Numbered from the stretch's first letter, positions 44,598 to 53,153 are shown. The stretch is DNA of 64,000 nucleotides from Iodobacter arcticus (GCF_042664895.1 NZ_JBHTBQ010000004.1:62001-126000), one strand, 5' to 3'. Program-made: numbers and translations. The notes: generated by a model from the letters alone, not told the origin.

Positions 44598-45253
44598 GCT
44601 TCTAATCGCCAGCCCAGATTCCGAGCATTGCGTATTACCACTTTATTCAGCTTTTTGCGTAAATGCGAGAGATGCACATCGAGGGTGTTGCTTTCAATAT
44701 CCTGCTGCCAACCGTAAAGCTTTTCTTCAAATTGAGGGCGCGATAAATAATGTGGATGATTCGCCATTAAAAGATGCAATAGTCGGTATTCCATCGCCGT
44801 GAGATTGAGTATCTGGCCTGCTTGTTGCACCGATTGACGGGCCGGATCAAGCACCAGATCTTGCCAGCATAGCTCGCCATCATGCTTGCCCAAGCCACGG
44901 CGTACTAAAGCCCGCACTCTTGCGCAAAGCTCGCCTAAGGCAAAGGGCTTGATTAGATAATCATCCGCCCCCGCATCCAGCCCCTTGATGCGATCTTCAA
45001 TGCTGTCTCGGGCGGTGAGCAGCAGTACCGGTAAATGGCCGCGCTCACGGCGTATCCACGCCAAAATCTGCAAGCCATCCATACGCGGCAGGCCAATATC
45101 AAGTACTACACCATCAAAGCTATGCTCGGTCATCAAGGCCAGCCTGGCCGATTCGCCGTCTTTTAGCCAATCGACCACAAAGCCTGCATCGCTTAAGCCC
45201 TCGGCAATGCCGTCCCCCAAGAGGGCATCGTCTTCAACCAGTAGTAAGCGCAT
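44594..45253 (-). CDS. OmpR/PhoB-family response regulator
   Basis: 219 residues. Receiver domain with the acidic pair near the start (VEDD), phospho-acceptor D51 (VVLDIGLPRMDG) and K101 region, then a winged-helix DNA-binding domain (LYGWQQDIESNTLDVHLSHLRKKL by its ends). Cotranscribed with the kinase. A PepSY-like exported protein is just upstream. Confidence 0.94.
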   Translation of the reverse strand: MRLLLVEDDALLGDGIAEGLSDAGFVVDWLKDGESARLALMTEHSFDGVVLDIGLPRMDGLQILAWIRRERGHLPVLLLTARDSIEDRIKGLDAGADDYLIKPFALGELCARVRALVRRGLGKHDGELCWQDLVLDPARQSVQQAGQILNLTAMEYRLLHLLMANHPHYLSRPQFEEKLYGWQQDIESNTLDVHLSHLRKKLNKVVIRNARNLGWRLEA

Positions 45254-45293
45254 ATTTATCCTTGATGGCCTTTTGCTGGCTTGAGCCAGAGAA

Positions 45294-45566
45294 TTAATCG
45301 TCTAATTTAGATTTTACTAAGTCTAAGGTTTTTGGATCGAAATAAACGTCTACTTTTTGGCCTTCCTTATTCCAGCCTTCAATTTTGTAACAATTGCCAG
45401 ATTCTTTAAACTCTTTCACCTTGTAGCCCATCGCTACAATTTTGGTGTGAGCCACGCTGCCAGCGATCCATTCGGATTTAGGATGAGTGGCGCAGTAGTA
45501 GTTATCAGCCATACTGAAAGAAGAAGCAGCAAGCGTGGCAATGGCTAGTAAAGTGGCGATTTTCAT
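45294..45566 (-). CDS. Small exported PepSY-like protein
   Basis: 90 residues from ATG 45566 (AAGGAA eight bases upstream). Signal peptide MKIATLLAIATLAASSFSMA, then a short domain ending DVYFDPKTLDLVKSKLDD, the strand and helix pattern of PepSY-type modules. Such proteins often accompany PmrAB/QseBC-type systems and may feed back on the kinase. Two cysteines (residues 25 and 57) may form a disulfide. Confidence 0.8.
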   Translation of the reverse strand: MKIATLLAIATLAASSFSMADNYYCATHPKSEWIAGSVAHTKIVAMGYKVKEFKESGNCYKIEGWNKEGQKVDVYFDPKTLDLVKSKLDD

Positions 45567-45776
45567 AGTGTTTTCCTTGAGGAAGATGAATAAGTGATGC
45601 CATTTCACCACAGCACTATGAAGTGAAACTTAAGCGCGCTTTAAATTGAGCTCAGATGGTGATTTTTTCATTTAAGTATGATTATTAAATGTTGAAGTTG
45701 CTTTGTTCTTAGTCATGCAATAACGGCAGGGCTTGACGAGCTTGCTACAATAGATCTTTTTCGCTCGGAGACATCC

Positions 45777-46016
45777 ATGTCCAGCCGCCCAGAGCACCAG
45801 CAAGCCGCCGATTTAAGCGGCCTCAATTGCCCATTGCCTATCCTGCGCACTAAAAAGGCGCTTGCCACGATGCAAAGTGGTGAAGTGCTGCATGTGATTT
45901 GTACCGACCCCGCTACACCGACCGATTTCACCGCCTTTTGCCGCCAAACAGGGCACGAGCTCATCGAGACCTGGCCGCAAGACGATAAATTTTTGTTTTT
46001 GATTCGCAAACGCTAA
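45777..46016 (+). CDS. tusA: TusA/SirA-like sulfurtransferase
   Basis: 79 residues with the conserved CPLP motif (NCPLPILRTKKAL) whose cysteine carries persulfide sulfur. Related proteins work in 2-thiouridine synthesis or other sulfur relay. A solitary gene; the exact role (tusA or a paralogue) cannot be told. Confidence 0.85.
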   Translation: MSSRPEHQQAADLSGLNCPLPILRTKKALATMQSGEVLHVICTDPATPTDFTAFCRQTGHELIETWPQDDKFLFLIRKR

Positions 46017-46051
46017 TGATCTCAGTCTTATTAACTACCCTGAATGCAAAA

Positions 46052-46217
46052 GTAGGGCGCACTCGAAGCTCTGTGTGCGACAGTTGTTAGTCGCTCAGCG
46101 ATAAGCGCAGTACGCCATGAACTGGGCGGATTCCAAAGCAGGTTGTGACCTGTGGCGTACTGCGCTATCGCTTTGCGACAAAAACCGTCGCCCAGCGACG
46201 CTTCGAGTATGCCCTAC
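46052..46217. repeat. GTAGGG/CCCTAC-bounded palindrome, GTACTCGAAGC variant
   Basis: Begins GTAGGGCGCACTCGAAGC, ends GCTTCGAGTATGCCCTAC. It is the second copy of the element at 17307-17442, sharing inner GCGCAGTACGCCATGAAC and CGTCGCCCAGCGA pieces. It occupies the gap before pyrC. Confidence 0.8.
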
Positions 46218-46314
46218 AAGTTGGGTTAATTGGGGGCGTTATTTCGAGCCAAATCCTAAGAGTTAGGCAAAATAATAAAACGTTTATTTCTTCACAAATA
46301 CTGAGAATCAAAAT

Positions 46315-47349
46315 ATGAGCAAATCAATCACAATCATCCGTCCCGACGACTGGCATCTGCATTTACGCGATGGCGATTTAATGGCCGCTGTCTTGCCGCA
46401 TACCGCTAAAGAATTCGCCCGTGCGATTGTGATGCCTAATTTAAAACCACCCGTCACGACGGTGGATGCGGCATTTGCCTATCGCCAGCGGATTCTGGAA
46501 GCGCTGCCTGCTGGTGTGCAGTTTGATCCTCTGATGGTGCTGTATTTAACCGATCATTTAACTGCTGAAGAAGTGGTGAAGGCTAAGCAAAGTGGCTTTG
46601 TAAAAGCGGTGAAGCTCTATCCTGCTGGGGCCACGACCAACTCAGATTCGGGCGTGACCAACTTCGATAAAGTCATGCCTGCTTTAGAAAAAATGGCCGA
46701 GCTAGGCCTGCCATTCTTGGTGCACGGTGAAGTGACCGATCCGCAGGTGGATGTGTTTGATCGGGAAGCGGCGTTTATTGATAGCGTGTTGATGGTGCTG
46801 CAACAAAGACTGCCTACATTAAAAATTGTGTTTGAACATATCACCACCAGACAGGCCGCTGAATATGTCTTAAAGGCGGGGAAGAATATTGCGGCAACGG
46901 TTACACCACAGCATTTATTGATGAATCGTAATGCTTTATTTGCTGGCGGAATTCGTCCGCATCATTACTGCCTGCCGGTGTTAAAACGTGAAGAACATCG
47001 CCGTGCGCTTCTGGCGGCGGTGACATCCGGTAGCAAAAAGTTCTTCCTAGGCACGGATAGTGCACCTCATGCCAAGCACACCAAGGAAGCGGCCTGTGGT
47101 TGCGCGGGTATTTACTCCGCCCATGCGGCCTTGGCTTTATATGCCGAAGCATTTGAATCGGTCGGTGCGCTTGATTTACTTGAAGCCTTTGCCTCTAAAA
47201 ACGGCCCGGCTTTTTATGGTCTGCCAGAAAACACTGGTACCGTTACCTTGGTCAAAGAAAGCTGGCAGGTGCCGCATAGCTATCCTTTGGGTGAGCACAA
47301 TGTTGTGCCTTTACGCGCTGGGGAAGAAATCCATTGGAAACTGGTTTGA
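46315..47349 (+). CDS. pyrC: PyrC, dihydroorotase
   Basis: Zinc enzyme of pyrimidine synthesis that closes carbamoyl aspartate to dihydroorotate. 344 residues, type II form, with HLHLRDG metal ligands near the start, the carboxylated lysine in KAVKLYPAG (about 102), HGEV, FEHITT and the catalytic TDSAPH. Overlaps the next reading frame. Confidence 0.97.
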   Translation: MSKSITIIRPDDWHLHLRDGDLMAAVLPHTAKEFARAIVMPNLKPPVTTVDAAFAYRQRILEALPAGVQFDPLMVLYLTDHLTAEEVVKAKQSGFVKAVKLYPAGATTNSDSGVTNFDKVMPALEKMAELGLPFLVHGEVTDPQVDVFDREAAFIDSVLMVLQQRLPTLKIVFEHITTRQAAEYVLKAGKNIAATVTPQHLLMNRNALFAGGIRPHHYCLPVLKREEHRRALLAAVTSGSKKFFLGTDSAPHAKHTKEAACGCAGIYSAHAALALYAEAFESVGALDLLEAFASKNGPAFYGLPENTGTVTLVKESWQVPHSYPLGEHNVVPLRAGEEIHWKLV

Positions 47350-47837
47350 AAACGATTTTAGTTAGCCGTGCCGTGTCAAAACCCGGCTGGTGGATGTTTG
47401 GTGTGGCGATGATTGCCGCCGCTTGGTGGGGCCAGCCCTTGATCGATTCGGTGCACTTTGAAAATCATTTCTTTGGCGTGTTCTGGTATTCCATGGTTGT
47501 CTTGGGCTTGATGTTCTGGGCGCTGCCGGGCGAGCAATATACCGACGGCACTATTCTGGAGCGCCGCACCATGTTGTTGGGGCTTGTTCCGGTATGGAGA
47601 AAAAGCGAGCCCATGAGTGGTTTTGAGCGGGTAGAGCTCACGCAAGAGCCTAATGTTTTTGGCAAGGATAGCGTGTGGCTTAGCCTGATTAATCGCGAAG
47701 ATGGCGAAACCACTCGTCGCTTTGTGTTCGCTTATTTCCCAGCCAGCCAACGGGGAATTGCTAAAGCACAGCAAATGGCCGGTGATTTATCACAAATAAG
47801 CGGTTTGCCATTTGCACAAGCAGCCCCAGAGGTGTGA
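47334..47837 (+). CDS. Unknown membrane protein overlapping pyrC and abutting rnpB
   Basis: 167 residues with two hydrophobic segments (about 17-35 and 44-62) followed by a soluble domain with ERRTMLLGLVPVWRKSEPM and FERVELTQ. Start TTG 47334 has a GGGGAAG site seven bases upstream and overlaps pyrC by 16 bases; a second TTG at 47346 overlaps the pyrC stop. No family recognised. The stop lies 12 bases before rnpB, so the rnpB promoter must be inside this gene. Confidence 0.75.
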   Translation: METGLKTILVSRAVSKPGWWMFGVAMIAAAWWGQPLIDSVHFENHFFGVFWYSMVVLGLMFWALPGEQYTDGTILERRTMLLGLVPVWRKSEPMSGFERVELTQEPNVFGKDSVWLSLINREDGETTRRFVFAYFPASQRGIAKAQQMAGDLSQISGLPFAQAAPEV

Positions 47838-47849
47838 TAATCCGCCGCT

Positions 47850-48284
47850 GCGGAGCAGGCTAGACAGTCGCTGCCATACTTTTAGGGTATGGGGGAGGAA
47901 AGTCCGGGCTCCATAGGGCAGGATGCCGGTTAACGACCGGGCGTTGCAAGGCGACGGAAAGTGCAACAGAGAGCTGAACCGCCGATGGCCCAAGTTAAAA
48001 GCCTTTATTGATACAAGGCCGGATTGGGATCAGGTAAGGGTGAAAAGGTGTTCCCGTCAGGGATGCAGGCCGCAAGGTTTGTCGGTAAGAGCGCACCGCG
48101 GACGTGGTAACACGGACGGCAGGGTAAACCCCATCCGGAGCAAGACCAAGCAGTAGACGTTGAGGTGGCCCGCCGAGTCTACGGGTAGGTTGCACGAGCC
48201 CAGTAGCAATGCTGGGCCTAGAGGAATGACTGTCACCTTGGGGTAACTCAAGGCTACAAAACCCGGCTTATCGGCCGGCTCCGC
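47850..48284 (+). ncRNA. rnpB: RNase P RNA (M1 RNA)
   Basis: Catalytic RNA that matures tRNA 5' ends. Conserved core elements are seen in order: GACAGTCGCTGCC, GAGGAAAGTCCGGGCTCCAT, AGGGCAGGATGCCGG, CAACAGAGAGC, CCGCCGATGGCC, GATCAGGTAAGGGTG, GAGCGCACCGCG, GGAGCAAGACC, AATGACTGTCAC and AACCCGGCTTATCGG. The ends pair as P1 (GCGGAGC 47850-47856 with GCTCCGC 48278-48284). About 435 nt, slightly long for the class A form because of an extended P12-type arm near 48000. Confidence 0.96.
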
Positions 48285-48302
48285 AACCCCAATAAGTAAA
48301 AA

Positions 48303-48331
48303 AGCCGATCTATACGTAGATCGGCTTTTTT
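48303..48331 (+). terminator. Terminator 1 of rnpB
   Basis: Ten-base stem AGCCGATCTA / TAGATCGGCT, loop TACG, then six T. It is 19 bases after the P1 end, so it ends the primary transcript. Confidence 0.95.
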
Positions 48332-48433
48332 GCGTCTGAATCATTCATTGTGGCGGAAGGATTGGCGGGTGTAAGACGCAGACAAAACGCCGGAACTTGT
48401 CTGGGCCGGCTCCGCAACCCCAATAAGTAAAAA

Positions 48434-48462
48434 AGCCGATCTATACGTAGATCGGCTTTTTT
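48434..48462 (+). terminator. Terminator 2 (tandem copy)
   Basis: Same stem and loop, 131 bp downstream of the first. Confidence 0.92.
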
Positions 48463-48565
48463 ACGTTTGAATCATTCATTGTGGCGGAAGGATTGGCGAG
48501 TGTAAGACGCAGACAAAACGCCGGAGTTTGTCTGGGCCGGCTCCGCAACCTCTAAAAAGTAAAAA

Positions 48566-48595
48566 AGCCGATCTATCATCTAGATCGGCTTTTTT
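48566..48595 (+). terminator. Terminator 3 (tandem copy, altered loop)
   Basis: Same ten-base stem with loop TCATC. It also lies just past the stop of the convergent VOC gene (48614), and its A run makes it usable from both sides. Confidence 0.9.
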
Positions 48596-48613
48596 GCGCT
48601 TATGGGGTTCGTT

Positions 48614-49069
48614 TTACTGAGTGAAAAACGCTGCAAAGCGCTTGTCGATTTCTTCCGGGGAAACGTCCTCAATATGCGTAGCAAGGCTCCAGATATGGCC
48701 AAACGGATCTTTTAATGTGCCGATCCGGTCGCCATAAAACTGATCGCTGACTGCACGTAGCTCAACAGCACCGTGCTTAATCGCCTGCTCAAAAGCAGCA
48801 TCAACATTTGCGACATACAGCATGATGCTCACTGGCGAATTCCCTAAAGCGGCTGGGCTTACATAGCCCATCTCAGGATGCTCGTCGGCCAGCATAATGG
48901 ATGAATCGCCAATTTTAACTTCGGCGTGAGCGATTTTGCCGCTTGGGTCGGCTAAGCGCATCACTTCTGTGGCATTAAAGGCGCTTTTATAAAACTTAAT
49001 TGCGCTCACTGCATCGTTGACTATTAAGTAAGGCGTTGCGGTATGGTATCCATGAGGTATGGCATTCAT
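48614..49069 (-). CDS. VOC-family (glyoxalase/bleomycin-resistance fold) protein
   Basis: 151 residues from ATG 49069 (AGGA upstream; the TTG at 49087 is less likely). PhnB-like two-module vicinal-oxygen-chelate fold: TATPYLIVNDAVSAIKFYKS, SIMLADEHPEMG, and YGDRIGTLKDPFGHIWSLATH with possible metal residues. A substrate cannot be assigned. Confidence 0.87.
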   Translation of the reverse strand: MNAIPHGYHTATPYLIVNDAVSAIKFYKSAFNATEVMRLADPSGKIAHAEVKIGDSSIMLADEHPEMGYVSPAALGNSPVSIMLYVANVDAAFEQAIKHGAVELRAVSDQFYGDRIGTLKDPFGHIWSLATHIEDVSPEEIDKRFAAFFTQ

Positions 49070-49195
49070 TGCTGCATCCTTGTTCAAAAGTAACTCAACA
49101 TAGCGCGCTCAGGATTAAGTCGCGCCTCTAGCCGCCTGCCTGATTTTTCCTCGCGGACATCGCTTAAGTCCGACAGGCTGCACGACCCGCTTTAA

Positions 49196-49891
49196 TTAAG
49201 CAGGCTGATCTTCACTACCAATAAAGCGGTAAATCACGGCGCCTAAGATGGCTCCGGCAATTGGGGCCAGCCAAAATAGCCAGAGTTGGCCGATAGCAAA
49301 GTCACCCGCAAATAGCGCAACTGCGGTACTACGTGCAGGATTCACCGAGGTGTTGGTCACAGGAATACTGATCAGGTGAATCAGTGTGAGGCCCAAGCCA
49401 ATGGCGATCGGTGCAAAGCCTTGTGGGGCGCGTTTGTCTGTTGCACCCAAAATGATGATCAGAAACATCATGGTCATCACCACTTCGGTAATCAGTGCTG
49501 AGGCCATAGAAAACTTACCCGGTGAGTAGTCACCGTAGCCATTTGAAGCAAAGCCACCTAAGGTCGTAAAGTCTGCTTTACCGGTCACAATAAAATACAG
49601 CACGGTTGCGGCCACAATCCCGCCTAAAACTTGGGCAACGATATAAGGGATAAGCTGATTGGCCGGGAAGCGCTTGGCTGCCCAAAGGCCGATAGAAACG
49701 GCGGGGTTAAGATGGCAGCCAGAAATATGGCCTATCGCGTAGGCCATTGTCAGTACGGTAAGACCAAAAGCTAAAGAAACACCTACAAAGCCAATCCCTA
49801 GGGCGGGGAAGGCGGCTGCTAATACGGCGCTGCCGCAGCCACCAAGTACCAGCCAGAAAGTGCCTATAAACTCCGCTGCATATTTATTCAT
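49196..49891 (-). CDS. aqpZ: AqpZ, aquaporin Z
   Basis: 231-residue water channel from ATG 49891 (GGAAG upstream). Six membrane segments and two half-helices with the NPA motifs in GCHLNPAVS and TSVNPARS; the arginine after the second NPA and the absence of glycerol-channel residues favour a water-specific aquaporin. Confidence 0.95.
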   Translation of the reverse strand: MNKYAAEFIGTFWLVLGGCGSAVLAAAFPALGIGFVGVSLAFGLTVLTMAYAIGHISGCHLNPAVSIGLWAAKRFPANQLIPYIVAQVLGGIVAATVLYFIVTGKADFTTLGGFASNGYGDYSPGKFSMASALITEVVMTMMFLIIILGATDKRAPQGFAPIAIGLGLTLIHLISIPVTNTSVNPARSTAVALFAGDFAIGQLWLFWLAPIAGAILGAVIYRFIGSEDQPA

Positions 49892-50014
49892 TATTATGCT
49901 TCCTTTCGATAAACTTTCATTTTTAAAAGTGGCGAATGGTACAGGCTGCAATATGGCTTGGTACAGTGTGTAAGGTCACTCTGGTTGCTTCGCAGGTGCA
50001 AGCCGCTTTTCTCC

Positions 50015-50587
50015 TTAATGTGTCGGATTAATCAGCGAATTTAAAACATGATCTTGCCATTGCCCTGCAATTTTTAAGTAAGAACGAGCATAACCTTCTT
50101 TTTCAAACCCCAGGCTTTGTAAGAGTCTGGCACTGCGTAGATTCTGCGGCAGATGGTTTGCCATAATCCGGTGTAAATCCCGGGTGCTGAACAGATGATG
50201 AATCGCTGCATCAAGTGCTTCTTTCATCAGCCCCCGGCCTTCTGCCGCTGCTGCTAAAGAATACCCAAGATGACAAGCCATAAATGGCCCTTGCACGATA
50301 TTACTGAAACTACATTGCCCCAGCATTTCAGCACTGTGCTGATCGAGCAAAGCCCAGTGAATGGCTGTGCCTTGCTGATATTGTAGCCGAGCATTTTCTA
50401 GCCTGAGCTGCCATGCAAAAGGAGTGAAAAAGTCTTCCTCCCTTTGTGGGTCCCAAGGAGCAAGGTGGTGGCGGTTTTCTTGCTGGAATTTTGCCCAAAC
50501 CACGGCCTGTGCAGGCTCGGCCAGCACAAGCTTTAAGCGCTCTGTATTGATTTGTAATGCTTCTGGCGTTTTTCGGCCAAAAATCAT
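50015..50587 (-). CDS. GNAT-family acetyltransferase, RimJ/RimL-like
   Basis: 190 residues; RimJ-like signs are the N-terminal TERLKLVLAEP and the acetyl-CoA region AAAAEGRGLMKEALDAAIHHLF, ending with LHRIMANHLPQNLRSARLLQSLGFEKEGYARSY (by parts). Probably acetylates an N-terminal alpha-amino group of a ribosomal or other protein. ATG 50587 overlaps the ubiK stop (ATGA). Confidence 0.87.
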   Translation of the reverse strand: MIFGRKTPEALQINTERLKLVLAEPAQAVVWAKFQQENRHHLAPWDPQREEDFFTPFAWQLRLENARLQYQQGTAIHWALLDQHSAEMLGQCSFSNIVQGPFMACHLGYSLAAAAEGRGLMKEALDAAIHHLFSTRDLHRIMANHLPQNLRSARLLQSLGFEKEGYARSYLKIAGQWQDHVLNSLINPTH

Positions 50588-50844
50588 AGTGCGTCTTGGG
50601 GGTTGTTGGCGTGTAGTTTGGTTTCTAGCTCGTTGATCCGGGCTTCCAGCTCATGTAGTTTTTCACGGGTGCGCGCGAGCACTTCTTGCTGGATTTCGAA
50701 TTCTTCGCGGGTGACTAAATCCATTTTGGTAAAAGCCGATGCCATCATGGCGCGGGCGTTTTTTTCCATATCTTTAGCTGGGCTGGCTGCAATCGCTTCG
50801 GTGATTTTGCTGGCGATTTCATCAAAAAATTTATCTTTAAGCAT
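50584..50844 (-). CDS. ubiK: UbiK, accessory factor for ubiquinone biosynthesis
   Basis: 86-residue helical protein (BMFP family) that helps assemble the Ubi complex under aerobic conditions. An amphipathic N-terminal helix (MLKDKFFDEIASKITEAIAA) is followed by a C-terminal coiled coil (REKLHELEARINELETKL). Divergent from the P-II gene. Confidence 0.9.
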   Translation of the reverse strand: MLKDKFFDEIASKITEAIAASPAKDMEKNARAMMASAFTKMDLVTREEFEIQQEVLARTREKLHELEARINELETKLHANNPQDAL

Positions 50845-51006
50845 CTTGAATATCCTATGTATTGTTGCGGCACTGTTTGTGGGGTGGTTTGTTTTTATCG
50901 CGTTTCAGGGCTAAAGCAACAGCTCTTAATGTTGTGCTTTTTGTGCCGGTACCGCAACGGTGTTGGTTTGGCATTTAAGTTTAGCAGAAGCTTGCCATTT
51001 GTAGAT

Positions 51007-51023
51007 TGCACCACTCTGGTGCA
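51007..51023. promoter_or_regulatory. NtrC-binding site
   Basis: TGCACC-ACTCT-GGTGCA, a perfect match to the NtrC enhancer palindrome with N5 spacer. Half sites TGCACC (51038) and GGTGCA (51061) follow. It lies about 110 bp upstream of the sigma-54 promoter. Confidence 0.9.
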
Positions 51024-51116
51024 AATTTAAGTTGCAGTGCACCATGGAACGTCTATTGTTGGTGCATCACTTGGCCTATTGATTTTTAAGCCCATGAAAA
51101 CAGAGCTTTTTCTTGC

Positions 51117-51133
51117 TTGGCATGTTTTGTGCT
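51117..51133 (+). promoter_or_regulatory. Sigma-54 promoter of glnK-amtB
   Basis: TTGGCATGTTTTGTGCT: GG at 51119-51120 and GC at 51131-51132 with the obligatory ten bases between. Transcription start expected near 51144, 29 bases before the ATG. With the NtrC site it indicates induction under nitrogen limitation. Confidence 0.82.
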
Positions 51134-51172
51134 GATCTTTGATCGTACCCCACCTTTTAAAAGGAGCACCCC

Positions 51173-51511
51173 ATGAAATTCGTGTCTGCGATTATTAAGC
51201 CGTTCAAGCTCGATGAAGTTCGCGAAGCCTTGTCGGAAATTGGCGTTCAGGGCTTAACCGTGACTGAAGTGAAAGGCTTTGGTCGCCAAAAAGGGCATAC
51301 CGAGCTTTACCGTGGTGCTGAATATGTGGTGGATTTTCTGCCTAAGGTAAAAGTTGAAGTCGCCATTGGGGATGATCAGTTGGAACAAACACTGGAAGTC
51401 ATCGAAAAAGCGGCCAATACCGGCAAAATTGGCGATGGTAAAATTTTTGTATTTGATCTGCAACATGTGGTGCGGATCCGTACCGGTGAAACTGGCCAAG
51501 ATGCCATCTAA
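51173..51511 (+). CDS. glnK: P-II signalling protein GlnK
   Basis: 112-residue trimeric nitrogen sensor. The T-loop uridylylation tyrosine is in RGAEYVVDFLPK (Y51), with the nucleotide-binding GKIGDGKIFV. The pairing with amtB and the NtrC/sigma-54 control favour GlnK over GlnB. AAAGGAG ribosome site. Confidence 0.94.
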   Translation: MKFVSAIIKPFKLDEVREALSEIGVQGLTVTEVKGFGRQKGHTELYRGAEYVVDFLPKVKVEVAIGDDQLEQTLEVIEKAANTGKIGDGKIFVFDLQHVVRIRTGETGQDAI

Positions 51512-51535
51512 TTAAAAAATCGCAGGAGAGAGACG

Positions 51536-52942
51536 ATGAACAAATTGTTTGCAGCACTCGCCCTCGGCGGATTAGCGGCACAGGGGTTGGCGGTTGAAGT
51601 GGCTGCATCTGCCCCCGTCGCCATCGTGGATACCATTAATAAGGGTGATAACGCGTGGATGTTTATCTCTACCGCCTTGGTGATTTTAATGTCTATCCCC
51701 GGCCTTGCATTGTTTTACGGCGGCTTGGTTCGCTCTAAAAATATGTTATCGGTGCTGATGCAGGTGTTTTCTGTGTTTGCGATGATTTCAGTGCTGTGGG
51801 TGGTGTACGGTTATTCGCTGGCGTTTACTGAAGGCAATGCTTTCTTTGGCTCTTTTAGTAAAGTGATGCTTCAAGGTGTGACTCCGGATTCGATTGCTGC
51901 AACCTTTACCAAAGGCGTGGGTATCTCTGAGCTGATTTATGTCGTCTTTCAAGGTGCATTTGCGGCGATTACCTGCGGCTTGATTGTGGGGGCATTTGCC
52001 GAGCGAGTTAAGTTTGCTGCGGTGATGGCTTTCTGCGTGCTTTGGTTTACTTTCTCCTACCTGCCAATGGCGCATATGGTTTGGTACTGGACAGGCCCGG
52101 ATGCTTACCTCACACAGGCTGCTGCTGATGCCGCTACCGCCACTGCCGGTTTCTTATTCCAAAAAGGTGCACTTGATTTTGCAGGCGGTACGGTGGTGCA
52201 TATCAATGCGGCGGTAGCGGGCTTGGTGGGTGCATTTATGGTGGGCAAGCGGATTGGCTTTGGCCGTGAAGCAATGACGCCACATAGCTTGCCTATGACC
52301 ATGATTGGCGCATCCTTATTGTGGTTTGGCTGGTTTGGTTTTAATGCTGGATCTGCACTAGAAGCAAATGGTGTGGCGGCGTTGGCCTTTATTAATACCT
52401 GGCTGGCTACTGCAGCAGCAACCATGTCTTGGCTGCTAGCCGAGTGGATGCTTAAAGGTAAGCCTTCATTGCTAGGCGCGGCATCGGGTGCGGTAGCAGG
52501 CTTGGTGGCCATTACGCCTGCTTGCGGCTTTGTGGGTGTAGGCGGCGCTTTGGTGATTGGTTTACTGGCTGGGATGATTTGCCTGTGGGGCGTGCATGGT
52601 CTGAAGCGCCTACTAGGCGCGGATGATGCGCTGGATGTGTTTGGTGTGCATGGCGTGGGCGGTATTCTGGGGGCAATCTTAACCGGTATTTTTGCTTCAC
52701 CAGATTTGGGCGGCACAGGCATCTGGGATTATGTGGGCAATAAAGTGGCCGCAGATTATTCGATTCTTGCACAGGTAAAAATTCAAGCTATCGGCGTAGG
52801 CACAACTTTGCTATGGTCGGCTGTGGTTTCAATTATTGCCTTTAAGCTGGTTGATTTGTTGATTGGCCTGCGTGTACCGGAAGAAGAAGAGCGCGAAGGC
52901 TTGGATGTGACGAGCCACGGTGAAAAGGCATATAATCTATAA
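51536..52942 (+). CDS. amtB: AmtB, ammonium transporter
   Basis: 468 residues: signal peptide (about 1-21), eleven membrane segments, and the conserved pore region (FYGGLVRSKN, HINAAVAGLVGA, DVFGVHGVGG with the twin-histidine positions). The C-terminal tail REGLDVTSHGEKAYN is the GlnK-docking part. Starts 24 bases after glnK; AGGAGAG site. Confidence 0.97.
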   Translation: MNKLFAALALGGLAAQGLAVEVAASAPVAIVDTINKGDNAWMFISTALVILMSIPGLALFYGGLVRSKNMLSVLMQVFSVFAMISVLWVVYGYSLAFTEGNAFFGSFSKVMLQGVTPDSIAATFTKGVGISELIYVVFQGAFAAITCGLIVGAFAERVKFAAVMAFCVLWFTFSYLPMAHMVWYWTGPDAYLTQAAADAATATAGFLFQKGALDFAGGTVVHINAAVAGLVGAFMVGKRIGFGREAMTPHSLPMTMIGASLLWFGWFGFNAGSALEANGVAALAFINTWLATAAATMSWLLAEWMLKGKPSLLGAASGAVAGLVAITPACGFVGVGGALVIGLLAGMICLWGVHGLKRLLGADDALDVFGVHGVGGILGAILTGIFASPDLGGTGIWDYVGNKVAADYSILAQVKIQAIGVGTTLLWSAVVSIIAFKLVDLLIGLRVPEEEEREGLDVTSHGEKAYNL

Positions 52943-53092
52943 CTAATATAGATAAAACGCTAAGGCCAGCAGTCGTGTTGGCCTTAGCGCATGAGCAGTT
53001 CGCTGCAAGAAAATTAGACAGGTGTCCTCCAATTCTCTCTCTAAAAGGTATCGGTTTACTGCTTGTCTGATGGATGTGTAGCGTATTGTGGA

Positions 53093-53125
53093 GCCCGCCA
53101 GGCAACTGGCGGGCTTTTCTTTTTT
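53093..53125 (+). terminator. Terminator of glnK-amtB
   Basis: Stem GCCCGCCA / TGGCGGGC, loop GGCAAC, then TTTTCTTTTTT. It lies 150 bp after amtB; an earlier 11-bp hairpin (CGCTAAGGCCA / TGGCCTTAGCG at 52958-52989) has no T run. Confidence 0.9.
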
Positions 53126-53153
53126 GGGATAAGCAGACTTTCTCATCGGTGTT

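Larger units (their letters stand above)
48273..48600 (+). repeat. 131-bp tandem repeat of the rnpB 3' end plus terminator (2.5 units)
   Basis: GGCCGGCTCCGCAA recurs at 48273, 48404 and 48535 (period 131). Each copy has the 3' half of helix P1, a short linker, a terminator hairpin, and in the first two copies an identical trailing segment with AATCATTCATTGTGGCGGAAG and GCAGACAAAACGCCGGA. Units 1 and 2 differ at a few bases. Unit 3 stops at its terminator. Confidence 0.93.

Noticed and set aside
48273..48600. Hairpin array after rnpB as a riboswitch or CRISPR-like array
   Set aside because: The units are tandem copies of the rnpB end and terminator, with no coding gene downstream on that strand.
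52958..52989. 11-bp perfect hairpin after amtB as the operon terminator
   Set aside because: No T run follows; a proper terminator is present at 53093-53125. It may still stabilise the 3' end.
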